Notes: generated from the sequence alone by a model not told the origin. A stretch of 20,991 nucleotides of DNA from CAZBWS01 sp964495705 (GCA_964495705.1 CAZBWS010000046.1:1-20991), one strand, 5' to 3'; counted from the stretch's first letter, positions 7,119-15,452 are shown. Numbers and translations are program-made.

Positions 7119-8928
7119 TGAGCTCCCCATCCCCCTGATTGGGTACTAAGCTATATAACTGCCAGCCATTCTTCGGGTTGAGGTCTGCATCATCGGTAAA
7201 CCAGCTCAGGTTTTCCTTGTTGTCTAGTACAAACAGCGGCACGTTATAGAAGTTACTTTCATGCTCTAGCCAAGACTGAAAGTTAAATTCCTCAGTGAGC
7301 GTTGTAGATTTGATCTGCGCACCCTTGGCGATTAGCCCCGCGAGTTTACTATAGGTCATATCGACACCAAATAAGATGTCACCGCGGTGGCGGTCGCTGA
7401 CGATGTGCTTGCTACTGGCAGCGGTATTGTCGGCGCGGGTGGCTAGGCAATAGACATTGTTGGGGCCAAACTCGTTGCGGTATTTAAGCACTGCCAAGTT
7501 ATTGCGGTCAGCATGATGCGATAAACCCAGCATGCCGCCTAGGCCGACCAGGTCGAGGTGGGTATCTGCATGCTCGGAGAGCAAACTGCCGTAATAGGTA
7601 GGCAAGTTGTCCATGCGCGCTGCTGAAATATTGTCCCAATAAGTGTCACTTAGCAGCACGCGATAACCTGCGCTTTGCAGTGCTCCGGCGATGGCCCTAG
7701 CTACGGGGTTACCCCCGACTATGAGGAAGCCACGGGAGTCTGGTTCGGCGACGCCAAGTAATTTTGCCAAGGGTCTAGCGGTGGCGCTTTGAATAACAAC
7801 GGTGCCCATAATAACCATAAAGGCGAGGGGGACTAGCAGATTGGCTTGGTAAAACCCTAGGTTTTCTAGCTTTAGCGCGAAGAGGGCTGTGACTGCGGCC
7901 GCAACAATACCTCTAGGCCCTACCCAGGCCATGAGTAGACACTCTTGAGGCGTGAAAACGGAGCCCAGTGTGCTGAAAAAGACTTTGATTGGGCGGCTAA
8001 ATAGTTGGATAACGAGGAGTACGCCAACTCCCCCCCAGCCTAGAATTTTGAAAGCGCCAAAGTCGATACGTGCAGCCATAACGATAAACAAACTGGACAC
8101 CAGTACAACGGTGAGGCTTTCTTTAAAGTTTAAAATTTCAGCCGTGTTAACATCTTTCATGTTGGCTAACCACATACCCATTACAGTCACCGCGAGTAGT
8201 CCGGCTTCGTGGTGCATTTCCTCTGCTGCGGCAAAACCTCCACAGACCACCGCTAATGCAGCAAAATTGTGTAGATATTCGGGCAGCCAATGATTGCGCA
8301 GCACTAGACCAAATAGATGGCCGACAATGGCGCCAATGAACATGCCGCTGGCAATTGTCTTTAAGAAGGTCATAGAAATATGCCCCCAACCAGAGCCGGC
8401 TTGTTGGGCAACAATCCATTCAAATACGACAACCGCGAATAGGGCTCCCAGTGGGTCGATGACAATACCTTCCCAGCGCAATACATTGGATACGCGTGCA
8501 TTGGGTTTTACCGTGCGCAGTAGGGGCACAATCACAGTGGGTCCTGTGACGACCATAATGGCACCAAAGAGGGCTGATAGTGGCCATGTGATACCCGTGA
8601 GATAATGCACGGCAACGGTCGTAATAGACGCATTGATGAGTGCGCCATAGGTGACCATATTGCGCACAACTGAACCTATCTCTTTCAGCTCGGAAAACTT
8701 GAGGGTTAAGCTGCCTTCAAATAAAATGATGGCAACAGATAAGGAGATGAAGGGAAATAGCATGTCCCCAAATAGTTCATCGGGGTTGACGATGTCGCCT
8801 ACGGGGCCAGCTAATATACCTGCAATCAATAAAAATAGAATGGCGGGTAGACGAGCACGCCAAGCAACCCACTGGCAAAATATGCCAACTACTGAGATTA
8901 AGGCGAGTGTCGTTAAAGTCGATAGCAA
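7111..8928 (-). CDS. CPA1/NhaP-type cation:proton antiporter with C-terminal nucleotide-binding domain
   Basis: The 605-residue protein has about twelve to thirteen membrane segments (1-395) of the Na+/H+ exchanger fold. The core contains RLPAILFLLIAGILAGP (26-42), VTGPTVIVPLLRTV (127-140) and EGIVIDPLGAL (153-163). Asp158 occupies the ion-binding position; the preceding residue is Ile, whereas classic NhaP proteins have Asn-Asp. A later conserved WVGPRGIVAAAV (335-346) also fits. Residues about 399-480 (RGFLIVGGNPVARAIAGAL) form a Rossmann-like TrkA-N/RCK domain that may gate transport by nucleotide binding. The start is TTG at 8928; no upstream in-frame ATG exists and no strong ribosome-binding site is visible, but the N-terminus aligns well with the family. 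It probably exchanges Na+ or K+ for H+ at the inner membrane. Confidence 0.88.
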   Translation of the reverse strand: MLSTLTTLALISVVGIFCQWVAWRARLPAILFLLIAGILAGPVGDIVNPDELFGDMLFPFISLSVAIILFEGSLTLKFSELKEIGSVVRNMVTYGALINASITTVAVHYLTGITWPLSALFGAIMVVTGPTVIVPLLRTVKPNARVSNVLRWEGIVIDPLGALFAVVVFEWIVAQQAGSGWGHISMTFLKTIASGMFIGAIVGHLFGLVLRNHWLPEYLHNFAALAVVCGGFAAAEEMHHEAGLLAVTVMGMWLANMKDVNTAEILNFKESLTVVLVSSLFIVMAARIDFGAFKILGWGGVGVLLVIQLFSRPIKVFFSTLGSVFTPQECLLMAWVGPRGIVAAAVTALFALKLENLGFYQANLLVPLAFMVIMGTVVIQSATARPLAKLLGVAEPDSRGFLIVGGNPVARAIAGALQSAGYRVLLSDTYWDNISAARMDNLPTYYGSLLSEHADTHLDLVGLGGMLGLSHHADRNNLAVLKYRNEFGPNNVYCLATRADNTAASSKHIVSDRHRGDILFGVDMTYSKLAGLIAKGAQIKSTTLTEEFNFQSWLEHESNFYNVPLFVLDNKENLSWFTDDADLNPKNGWQLYSLVPNQGDGELTS

Positions 8929-9195
8929 AGTGTTATAACTTGTAATTATTGGCTGCTCATTATGGCAGTTTGAGGGAAGGATGGAAGCCCCTTGACGAGT
9001 CTTTACAATTAGATTTTATAGGGGGTTTTTAGCCTATCCGCATTAAACAGTAATGATCTACGTTAGTTGGACTATGAAAACAACATCATGTATTAATGTT
9101 AATATCGGCACTTTGAGCGATAGTCTGTCACTCCAGTACGGGAACTAATAGTTACTTAATTGCTCAGAATTAACGTTATTCATACAGGTTACAAC

Positions 9196-9891
9196 ATGAT
9201 TCGCCACCCTCTACTCTTTGTTTTACTGAGTTTATTTGCATTTAGTACTACAGCTCAAGAAATTACTCCGCCGTATGATTTTGACTGGCAATTGCTGAAA
9301 CAGGGACGAGGAGAAAAGGGCGTTACCATTCACATTTATGATGTGCCTAACAAAGATTTACATGCCTTTAAAGGCAGCAGCCATGTGGATTATAGCCCCT
9401 TGCAAATTGTCGCTATGATGATGGACTTAGAGGCTATGCCAGAGTGGGTTTATCAGCTAAGAAGCATTGATAAACAAACAGATGTACCTAAACCTAAGCA
9501 CTTTTATATGGCGTTTAAGAGAATTTGGCCAGTAAAAGCGCGAGATGTTGGCGTGGAAGGGTTTATTCGCTATGAGCCGGATACTAAGGTTGTGCATCTT
9601 TATTCGCATAATAACGAGGAGTATTTCCCACCCAGGAAAGGCTTCGTACGTATCAAGAAACTCTACAGCCATTGGACACTTACCCCTGTAGAATCTGGGG
9701 GCACACGAGTTGAGCTGGAAAGTTTTGCGGATATGGGGGGGAGGCTGCCCTCATGGATTGTCAATATGGCGGCGAAGGGAGCTCCGCAAAAAACATTTGA
9801 CGGTTTACGCAAACAGCTCGAGACAGGTAAATACAATATTCAGTCTATAGACGAGTTACCCTTTGTGCCAGAAGGGCTAGAGGGCTACTAA
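9196..9891 (+). CDS. Secreted START-domain lipid-binding-like protein
   Basis: The predicted protein has 231 residues. I chose ATG 9196 (MIRHPLLFVLLSLFAFSTTA) over the in-frame TTG at 9160: it has an AGG site (9186-9188) 7 nt before it and directly opens a typical Sec signal peptide, with likely cleavage after Ala20. The mature part matches the START (StAR-related lipid-transfer) fold, a hydrophobic-pocket fold that binds lipids or sterols. Typical segments are WQLLKQGRGEKGVTIHIYDV, MMDLEAMPEWVYQLRSID, VKARDVGVEG, and the C-terminal SWIVNMAAKGAPQKTFDGLR helix. Bacterial versions are common in marine gammaproteobacteria, but ligand and role are not known. It ends 13 nt from the convergent hrpB gene. 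Confidence 0.85.
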   Translation: MIRHPLLFVLLSLFAFSTTAQEITPPYDFDWQLLKQGRGEKGVTIHIYDVPNKDLHAFKGSSHVDYSPLQIVAMMMDLEAMPEWVYQLRSIDKQTDVPKPKHFYMAFKRIWPVKARDVGVEGFIRYEPDTKVVHLYSHNNEEYFPPRKGFVRIKKLYSHWTLTPVESGGTRVELESFADMGGRLPSWIVNMAAKGAPQKTFDGLRKQLETGKYNIQSIDELPFVPEGLEGY

Positions 9892-9904
9892 CCAGCCTAC
9901 TCTG

Positions 9905-12457
9905 CTAATTGCGGTGCATATTCTTCTTGGTTTTACTGGTTGCCTGCGCTTGTAGTGGGTCATCGGGCCAGTAGTGGCGCTTGTATTTTATTTTCTGCTC
10001 CTTTTTCACCTCTTGATAGGTGTTGTTCCAGAAGCTGACTAAGTCTTGGGTTATTTGCATGGGGCGACTGGCGGGTGATAGTAGGTGTATCAGCAGTGCG
10101 TATTGGCCTTTTAGAATGCTTGGCGTTTGTTGCAGGCCAAACATTTCTTGCAGGCGCGCAGCCAGTACAGGAATGTCTGGCTCGTAGTCTATGGCGATGC
10201 GCGAACCGCTGGGCACGTCGAAGTGGGTGGGTAAGAGTTCGTCGAGTAGCTGTTGTTGCTGCCAGTCCAGCATATTCTTAAGGATACTTAATAGGGGTAG
10301 CTGTTTGAGCTTTTCCATGCTGTTTTCTTTATTCAGGTGTGGCAGCAGCCAGTCTTCTAATGTATCTAGTAAATGTGCATCGGATAGGTCTGGGGTGTTA
10401 AGTGTGGAGAGTAGTTGTTGCAGTTTATCCGCAGTGTGTTCTCTTTTCAGGCGATTGCCAAATTCAATGCGTGCACGTAGGGCAGTACTATCTTTGTTCC
10501 AGGGCAGACATTGAAGGCCGCGTTCACGTATGCCCTGCAATAAGGCTTTGTGAATAAGTGGCAATGCTATATTCGTGATGGCTTTACTGCTGAGGGTTAA
10601 TGCGCCGAGCTGGGTGTTGGTTTGTGCATTAACACGCTGGTTTTTACTGTCCCATTGCACTATGTCTTTGGACTCAATCCAATCTGGGAAATATTCAAAT
10701 AGCTGGGCTTCATCAATTTCGGCAGCACTGTAGATAGTGGCCTCACGCTGCTTTCCGTCTAAATCTCCAATCACTAAATAAGCTGCGTTGGATAAGTCAT
10801 CGCCATAGGCGAATGCAGCCCCCTTTCCTCCAGATAATAAATAACGGCGTTCTTTTTTATTGCGCAGCTGTGCAATACGCTCAGGGTAGGCATGAGCAAG
10901 TAACACCCCAGTCATATCTTCAGTGCTATTTTTACCGTTAGCGCTACTTACTGTACGCAAGCGTCGTTGCAATTGCTTGGCTTGTTGCTTAACGAGGCGA
11001 GATGCGGATAGGTTGAGCTGACTGTCCTGCAAGGACTTTTGTAAAACCCCAATGCGATAACTCAGGTCTGCACGGCGTACACTGCCTTTGTTTAGAATAT
11101 CTTTCTCTGAGAGCAGGGTGGCGAGCAAGCAAGCTTGTTCTACACAGCCCAGCTCAACACTGGCAAGTAACATATGGGCCAGGCGAGGGTGTATACCTAG
11201 GGCAAGCATGTTTATTCCATGTGCGCTTATCCGCATAGGGGCGTTGATAGCGCCTAGTTTAAGTAATAGGTCTCTAGCCTGCTCAATGGCGCCCGGCGGC
11301 GGAGTATCTAGCCAGTCAAGCTCATCAATGTGTTGAGCCCCCCAATTGGCGGCCTCCAATAATAAAGATGATAGGTCGCTATTGAGTATTTCAGGGCTGT
11401 GGTGCTGTTGCAGTTGTTGGTGTTGTGACTCACTCCACAGTCGATAACATTTACCTGGGCTTAAACGCCCTGCTCGGCCACTGCGCTGCTCGGCAGAGTC
11501 CTTGCTGATCAGGTGGGTGAGTAGTTGGTTCATACCCGAGTTGGGGTTGAACTGAGATTCACGCATAAGGCCCGAATCGATGACCACGGTAATACCGTCG
11601 ATGGTAATACTGGTTTCGGCAATATTGGTGGCCAGTACTATTTTACGCTGGCCACTAGGCGGCGCACTAATGGCAAGGTCTTGTTGTTGCTTGCTAAGGT
11701 CGCCATACAGTGGGGCGATGATCAGTTTGTTATGGTTTTGCTTGCGCAGCTCGCCTTCGAGCTTTTTAATTTCGCCGACACCTGGCAGGAACACCAAAAT
11801 ATTACCGCTTTCTTCTGCAATAACGTGTTGCAGTAAATGGGCGATAAGGGCACTGATATTATAGAGCTCGGGCTTGGGTTTCTGGGCCGGCCAAAAAATA
11901 TTTTCTACAGGAAAGCTGCGCCCCTGGCTTTGCACGATAGGAGCATTATTCAGTAGTGTGGAGATAGCCTTTGTATTTAGTGTTGCTGACATAATCAATA
12001 GCTTAAGATCGTCACGCAATATAGATTGGCTCTGTAAACAAAACGCGAGGGATAGATCTGCGTGCAAGCTGCGCTCATGAAATTCATCAAAGATCACGAT
12101 AGCGATGTCACTGAGCTCAGGGTCGGATTGTAGCTTGCGAGTCAGTATCCCCTCAGTAACAACTAATATTTGAGTCTTGTTACTGTTGCAACTATCTCCC
12201 TTAACTTGATAGCCCACGGTCTCGCCTAGCTTTTCCCCGAGTAGTTCTGCCATGCGTGCCGCAGAGCTGCGCGCAGCTAAACGACGCGGTTCTAACATGA
12301 GGATCTTGCGTCCCTGGCGCCAAGCTGCATCGAGTAAGGCTATAGGTACTGCTGTTGTCTTACCTGCACCAGGTGGCGCTTGCAGTATGCACTGAGCATT
12401 GGCATTGATGGCGGAGAGGAGCTTGGGCAGAGCATTGTGAATAGGCAGCTTTTGCAT
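9905..12457 (-). CDS. hrpB: ATP-dependent helicase HrpB
   Basis: This 850-residue DEAH-box helicase is close to the usual HrpB length. Motifs in order are Walker A APPGAGKT (27-34), motif Ia EPRRLAARSSAARMA, DEFH (124-127) in IFDEFHERSLHADL, SAT (157-159), and motif VI QRSGRAGR (324-331). A helicase-associated region follows from about 350, then the HrpB-specific C-terminal domain containing WPDDP near the end. Family members resemble the RNA helicase HrpA, but the cellular role of HrpB is not well defined. The gene lies 36 nt downstream of the small lipoprotein gene on the same strand and may be co-transcribed with it. The very C-terminus (ATSKTKKNMHRN) is basic. Confidence 0.95.
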   Translation of the reverse strand: MQKLPIHNALPKLLSAINANAQCILQAPPGAGKTTAVPIALLDAAWRQGRKILMLEPRRLAARSSAARMAELLGEKLGETVGYQVKGDSCNSNKTQILVVTEGILTRKLQSDPELSDIAIVIFDEFHERSLHADLSLAFCLQSQSILRDDLKLLIMSATLNTKAISTLLNNAPIVQSQGRSFPVENIFWPAQKPKPELYNISALIAHLLQHVIAEESGNILVFLPGVGEIKKLEGELRKQNHNKLIIAPLYGDLSKQQQDLAISAPPSGQRKIVLATNIAETSITIDGITVVIDSGLMRESQFNPNSGMNQLLTHLISKDSAEQRSGRAGRLSPGKCYRLWSESQHQQLQQHHSPEILNSDLSSLLLEAANWGAQHIDELDWLDTPPPGAIEQARDLLLKLGAINAPMRISAHGINMLALGIHPRLAHMLLASVELGCVEQACLLATLLSEKDILNKGSVRRADLSYRIGVLQKSLQDSQLNLSASRLVKQQAKQLQRRLRTVSSANGKNSTEDMTGVLLAHAYPERIAQLRNKKERRYLLSGGKGAAFAYGDDLSNAAYLVIGDLDGKQREATIYSAAEIDEAQLFEYFPDWIESKDIVQWDSKNQRVNAQTNTQLGALTLSSKAITNIALPLIHKALLQGIRERGLQCLPWNKDSTALRARIEFGNRLKREHTADKLQQLLSTLNTPDLSDAHLLDTLEDWLLPHLNKENSMEKLKQLPLLSILKNMLDWQQQQLLDELLPTHFDVPSGSRIAIDYEPDIPVLAARLQEMFGLQQTPSILKGQYALLIHLLSPASRPMQITQDLVSFWNNTYQEVKKEQKIKYKRHYWPDDPLQAQATSKTKKNMHRN

Positions 12458-12493
12458 GTGCGGATTATAAAGCTGCCTGCAACGCTTTGTTAG

Positions 12494-12838
12494 TTAATTT
12501 AAAACGCGATAACCACGGCCAATTAAACAATTGTGTAAAACTCGCTTTTTGTCTCTGGAGTTTTGTCCTGCGCCATCAGCGCCCCCAGCAACAGCACCTA
12601 CTGCCGCAGCTTCCCCGATATCACCGGTGATGGCGCCTATCAGGCCACCGACGATAGCACCACTTAAGGAGGACTTGCCTACCTGACTCTGTACTTGTTG
12701 TTGGTATTGCTTGCAGGCAGCAACGTCTTTTTCATACTGCACAGGGTCAAAACGGCTGCCTTTATCAATGATGGGGCCTTGGCTGCTACAGGCGCATAAG
12801 TTAAATAAAAAGAATGTTGCTAGAAATAATCGTTTCAT
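12494..12838 (-). CDS. Small glycine-zipper lipoprotein
   Basis: The protein has 114 residues and begins MKRLFLATFFLFNLCACSS, a type II signal sequence with lipidation expected at Cys17 (lipobox L-C-A-C; Cys at -2 is unusual). The mature part has a short charged region with Cys42. A hydrophobic glycine-zipper segment follows (about 60-91, GAIVGGLIGAITGDIG and then alternating Ala/Gly), of the kind that packs in or across membranes. The C-terminal motif HNCLIGRGYRVLN is frequent in this group of small envelope lipoproteins. The start has AAGG about 6 nt upstream. A role in the outer membrane or cell envelope is likely, with no specific function known. The hrpB gene follows after 36 nt. Confidence 0.85.
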   Translation of the reverse strand: MKRLFLATFFLFNLCACSSQGPIIDKGSRFDPVQYEKDVAACKQYQQQVQSQVGKSSLSGAIVGGLIGAITGDIGEAAAVGAVAGGADGAGQNSRDKKRVLHNCLIGRGYRVLN

Positions 12839-13021
12839 GAGGACCTTAAAGTGACTTATATAAAATATAGAGTAGTTGTTTTTTGTGAATTAGAAAACAT
12901 TGGCATTAAACAGGAATTTGATTGCATGTATCTTATTGAGTCTTTGTGTCTCATGTGGCCTTGTTTGTGTGCTTTGTCGTGTGTTTTTAGGTCAATTACT
13001 CTATTTTTTTAAAGCGGTCGA

Positions 13022-13050
13022 TTGAATCAGGTGCTTGAATGTGAGATAAA
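13022..13050 (+). promoter_or_regulatory. Lipase 1 promoter, conserved in all three lipase genes
   Basis: TTGAAT (13022-13027) and GATAAA (13045-13050) are separated by 17 nt. The same two hexamers with the same spacing occur before lipases 2 and 3, although the spacer here differs from theirs, which supports a real sigma70-type promoter. The predicted start is near 13057, giving a leader of about 28 nt. The -35 box lies inside the 9-bp palindrome GATTGAATC (13020-13028), a possible operator. The surrounding 33 bp block (12997-13029) matches the other two copies at 29 of 33 positions. Confidence 0.55.
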
Positions 13051-13084
13051 GGAGTTATAAATAATTATTATTAAGGTGGTTAAA

Positions 13085-14026
13085 GTGGCTTTATCAAATA
13101 TTCAAAAATTAGTCTTTGGTGCTTTTGCAACGGTTCTATTTAGTGCTCAAGCGCTGGCCTCGGGTGGGGCCCCAGCTCGTGGTTATACAGAAACAGACCA
13201 TCCAATTGTAATGATTGGCGGATTTTTAGCTTTTGATGACATTCTAGGCATTAATTACTTCTATCAAATCCCTGGTGACTTGGCTAATGACGGTGCCAAG
13301 GTATACCCCGTTAATGTCTCTGCCTTTTCTAGTACTTTTGAGCGTGGCGAGCAGCTGATCAGTAAGTTAGAAGAGCTTAAGGCGACTAAAGGTCATAGTA
13401 AGTTTAATCTAATGGGCCACAGTGGCGGTGCGACTACTATTCGTTATGTCTCTGGTACGCGCCCTGACTTAGTGGCGTCGGTGACCTCTATTCACGGTAG
13501 TAACAAGGGTGTGCCTATCGCGGATATTATTGCCGATGGCAGCATTACACAATCAGTGTTGGGTAGTATTTTAGATGTTGCAGGCGCAGCAGTTGAGTTT
13601 TTAGGTGGCAGTAGCGCTGCAGCATTCCCCCAAAATGGCGCAGGTATGCTGAGTGATTACCGTAGTGATGTAACGGCCGTGTTTAATGCAGAATACTCTG
13701 ACGGTTTGCCAACGAGCAGCTGTGGTGAAGGTGCATACTCGGTGAATGGTATACGTTACTACTCGTGGGGTGGAACAAGCACATTAACGAATGCCTTAGA
13801 TATATTAGATCCTCTATTTACCATTACGGGTTTATTAACTCCAGGGTCAAATGACGGCCTTATTACTCAATGTGGTAGTCACTTAGGTAATGTAATTCGT
13901 GATGATTACCCACATAATCATGTGGATGCGATGAACCAAGTGTTTGGACTGCGTGGCTTGTTTACTCCAGATCCTAAGCAACTTTATCGTCAGCAGGCTA
14001 ACCGTATGCAGAACGCTGGCTTGTAA
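13085..14026 (+). CDS. Secreted triacylglycerol lipase, family I.1-like (copy 1 of 3)
   Basis: I choose GTG 13085 (313 residues) over GTG 13076 because AAGG lies 8 nt upstream (13073-13076) and the N-terminus then aligns with the MALSQ start of the two paralogues. A Sec signal peptide ends FSAQALA|SGG. The mature protein resembles Pseudomonas aeruginosa LipA: FDDILGINYFYQIP, RGEQLISKLEELKA, the nucleophile elbow GHSGGATTIRYV (Ser113), acid Asp257 in SNDGLI and His279 in HNHVDAMNQVFGL. Cys213 and Cys263 match the disulfide of that family, and Asp281 and Gln285 match its calcium site. It should hydrolyse long-chain acylglycerols outside the cell. The oxyanion residues are unusual: GGF replaces HGM, and GHSGGA replaces GHSHGG. 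No lipase foldase gene is adjacent. Confidence 0.88.
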   Translation: MALSNIQKLVFGAFATVLFSAQALASGGAPARGYTETDHPIVMIGGFLAFDDILGINYFYQIPGDLANDGAKVYPVNVSAFSSTFERGEQLISKLEELKATKGHSKFNLMGHSGGATTIRYVSGTRPDLVASVTSIHGSNKGVPIADIIADGSITQSVLGSILDVAGAAVEFLGGSSAAAFPQNGAGMLSDYRSDVTAVFNAEYSDGLPTSSCGEGAYSVNGIRYYSWGGTSTLTNALDILDPLFTITGLLTPGSNDGLITQCGSHLGNVIRDDYPHNHVDAMNQVFGLRGLFTPDPKQLYRQQANRMQNAGL

Positions 14027-14066
14027 GCATAGCTCTAAATGGCGGTGTAATTGCCCCATGAAGTTT

Positions 14067-14095
14067 AAAGGCACACCTTATGGGTGTGCCTTTTT
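14067..14095 (+). terminator. Rho-independent terminator of lipase 1
   Basis: Perfect stem AAAGGCACACC / GGTGTGCCTTT around a five-base loop TTATG (14078-14082), with the T-run starting at 14091. It lies about 40 nt after the lipase 1 stop and shows that lipase 1 is transcribed on its own. The A-run on the left side could let it work weakly in both directions. Confidence 0.85.
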
Positions 14096-14187
14096 ATTAT
14101 AGAGCAGGCCTCTATTAGCCGAATACTGATAAGTGGTTGGGTATTTAGGCTAAGTGGCGCTATTGGTGACATTGTGGCCCCAAATGT

Positions 14188-14209
14188 AGCGAGCAAGGCT
14201 CGCTTTTTT
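14188..14209 (+). terminator. Terminator-like hairpin upstream of the lipase 2 promoter
   Basis: Stem AGCGAG (14188-14193) / CTCGCT (14199-14204), loop CAAGG, followed by six T. It lies upstream of the predicted lipase 2 promoter (14250-14278), so it cannot be an attenuator of that transcript. It would instead block read-through from the left or end a short RNA that starts after the lipase 1 terminator. An identical copy lies at 15453-15474; lipase 1 has none. Confidence 0.65.
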
Positions 14210-14249
14210 GTTTTGTAGACTAAATACTCTGTTTTTCTAAAGCATTCGA

Positions 14250-14278
14250 TTGAATCAAGTGCTGAATTAGCGGATAAA
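14250..14278 (+). promoter_or_regulatory. Lipase 2 promoter
   Basis: TTGAAT (14250-14255), 17 nt, GATAAA (14273-14278): the same boxes and spacing as lipases 1 and 3. Transcription would start near 14285, about 30 nt before the ATG. The -35 box sits in the palindrome GATTGAATC (14248-14256). Confidence 0.55.
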
Positions 14279-14315
14279 GTAATTATTCAAATCACATGAT
14301 TTTCGGAGAGAGAAA

Positions 14316-15260
14316 ATGGCTTTATCACAAGATATTAAAAAATTGATTTTGGGCGTAGTCGCATCGATTCTATTCAGTGCACAGGCATTGGCATCGGGTG
14401 GCGCACCCGCACGAGGCTATACAGAAACAGACCACCCTATTGTTATGATCGGTGGTTTTTTGGCCTTTGATGACATTTTAGGCATCAACTATTTCTATCA
14501 AATTCCTGGTGATTTGGCCAATGATGGTGCCAAGGTGTATCCCGTTAATGTATCTGCCTTTTCTACTACTTATGAACGCGGTGAGCAGTTAATTAGCAAG
14601 CTAGAAGAGCTGAAAGCGACCAAAGGACACAGTAAGTTTAACTTGATGGGGCACAGTGGTGGTGCAACGACTATTCGTTATGTTTCTGGCACACGCCCTG
14701 ACTTGGTGGCTTCTATAACGTCTATACATGGTAGCAACACGGGAGTGCCTATCGCCGACATCATTGCTGATGGCAGCATCACACAGTCAGTGTTAGGTAG
14801 CATTTTAAATGTTGCAGGCGCAGCAGTTGAGTTTTTAGGTGGCAGCAGCGCAGCAGCATTCCCTCAAAACGGTGCAGGTATGCTGAGAGAATACCGTACA
14901 GATGTTACGGCAGCCTTTAACGCCGAATATTCAGAGGGTTTACCTTCTAGCAGCTGTGGTGAAGGTGCATACTCAGTGAATGGTATACGTTACTATTCTT
15001 GGGGTGGAACAAGTACAGTAAGTAACCCTCTGGATATATTAGACCCTCTTTTCGCCATTACAGGTTTGCTGACCCCTGGGGCTAATGATGGCCTTATCAC
15101 GCAGTGTGGTAGTCACTTAGGCAACGTAATTCGTGATGATTACCCGCATAACCACGGCGATGCGATCAACCAAGTGTTTGGGCTACGTGGCTTGTTTGCT
15201 CCAGACCCTAAGCAGTTATATCGCCAACAAGCCAACCGTATGCAGAAGGCGGGATTGTAA
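14316..15260 (+). CDS. Secreted triacylglycerol lipase, family I.1-like (copy 2 of 3)
   Basis: The protein has 314 residues, with ATG at 14316 and a strong GGAGAG ribosome-binding site about 6 nt upstream. The signal peptide ends FSAQALA|SGG. The catalytic triad is Ser114 (GHSGGATTIRYV), Asp258 (ANDGLI) and His280 (HNHGDAINQVFGL). The disulfide pair in SSCGEGAYSVNG and TQCGSHLG is conserved. The body is closest to copy 1: nearly every residue from 60 to 185 is shared, including the lid-like segment AAVEFLGGSSAAAFPQNGAGML. Its first 49 codons, however, are identical in DNA to copy 3, so the gene is a mosaic. Next to the catalytic His it has Gly where copies 1 and 3 have Val. It has its own promoter and terminator. 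Confidence 0.88.
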   Translation: MALSQDIKKLILGVVASILFSAQALASGGAPARGYTETDHPIVMIGGFLAFDDILGINYFYQIPGDLANDGAKVYPVNVSAFSTTYERGEQLISKLEELKATKGHSKFNLMGHSGGATTIRYVSGTRPDLVASITSIHGSNTGVPIADIIADGSITQSVLGSILNVAGAAVEFLGGSSAAAFPQNGAGMLREYRTDVTAAFNAEYSEGLPSSSCGEGAYSVNGIRYYSWGGTSTVSNPLDILDPLFAITGLLTPGANDGLITQCGSHLGNVIRDDYPHNHGDAINQVFGLRGLFAPDPKQLYRQQANRMQKAGL

Positions 15261-15274
15261 GGTTTGAAATAAAG

Positions 15275-15307
15275 TATGCGGTAGGGCTGTTCTAGCCTAT
15301 CCGCATA
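15275..15307. repeat. Imperfect inverted repeat carrying the TATCCGCA octamer
   Basis: Left arm TATGCGGTAGGGCT (15275-15288), loop GTTCT, right arm AGCCTATCCGCATA (15294-15307). The arms pair except for three central positions. The right arm contains GCCTATCCGCAT, also seen at 9033-9043 and, with one change, on the other strand at 1255-1265. It lies just before the terminator, so it could be a stem near the 3' end of the lipase 2 mRNA or a dispersed repeat. Confidence 0.6.
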
Positions 15308-15317
15308 GCGTTAAAAA

Positions 15318-15350
15318 GGCGTTACCCTGTTGTTGGGTAGCGCCTTTTTT
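15318..15350 (+). terminator. Rho-independent terminator of lipase 2
   Basis: Stem GGCGTTACCC (15318-15327) / GGGTAGCGCC (15335-15344) with one G-T pair, seven-base loop, and six T (15345-15350). It shares the GGCGxTACCC stem with the lipase 3 terminator, which indicates common descent. Confidence 0.85.
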
Positions 15351-15452
15351 ATTGGTTGGGCTGCTATTTGACGGTTAATGAGCCAGCATTGACTACTGGT
15401 ATGCTTATGGTGACAGGCGGTTGCCTTTTTCGGTCACTCTGACCCCAAATGT

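Larger units (their letters stand above)
14178..14464 (+). repeat. 287-bp direct repeat, copy A (promoter and 5' end of lipase 2)
   Basis: These 287 bases are identical to 15443-15729, at a constant offset of 1265. The block covers the upstream hairpin, the promoter, the ribosome-binding site, the signal peptide and about the first 49 codons of lipase 2. Outside it the sequences diverge at once: upstream they share almost nothing, and downstream they differ at many third positions. This sharp border is what recent gene conversion or recombination between tandem paralogues produces. Confidence 0.95.

Noticed and set aside
8147..8938. Several open frames on the opposite strand of, or in another frame of, the antiporter gene
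   Set aside because: They are low-complexity shadows of the antiporter reading frame without family motifs or start signals; the same applies to the frames opposite hrpB.
8986..9030. CCCCT / AGGGG pairing followed by T, before the START gene
   Set aside because: The stem is short with a long loop, and no plus-strand gene ends before it.
9160..9195. TTG start giving 12 extra residues before the START-protein signal peptide
   Set aside because: It would bury the signal peptide behind a non-conserved extension; ATG 9196 has an AGG site at the right distance.
13076..13084. GTG 13076 as lipase 1 start
   Set aside because: The only good ribosome-binding site overlaps it, and the two paralogues start at the position equivalent to 13085.
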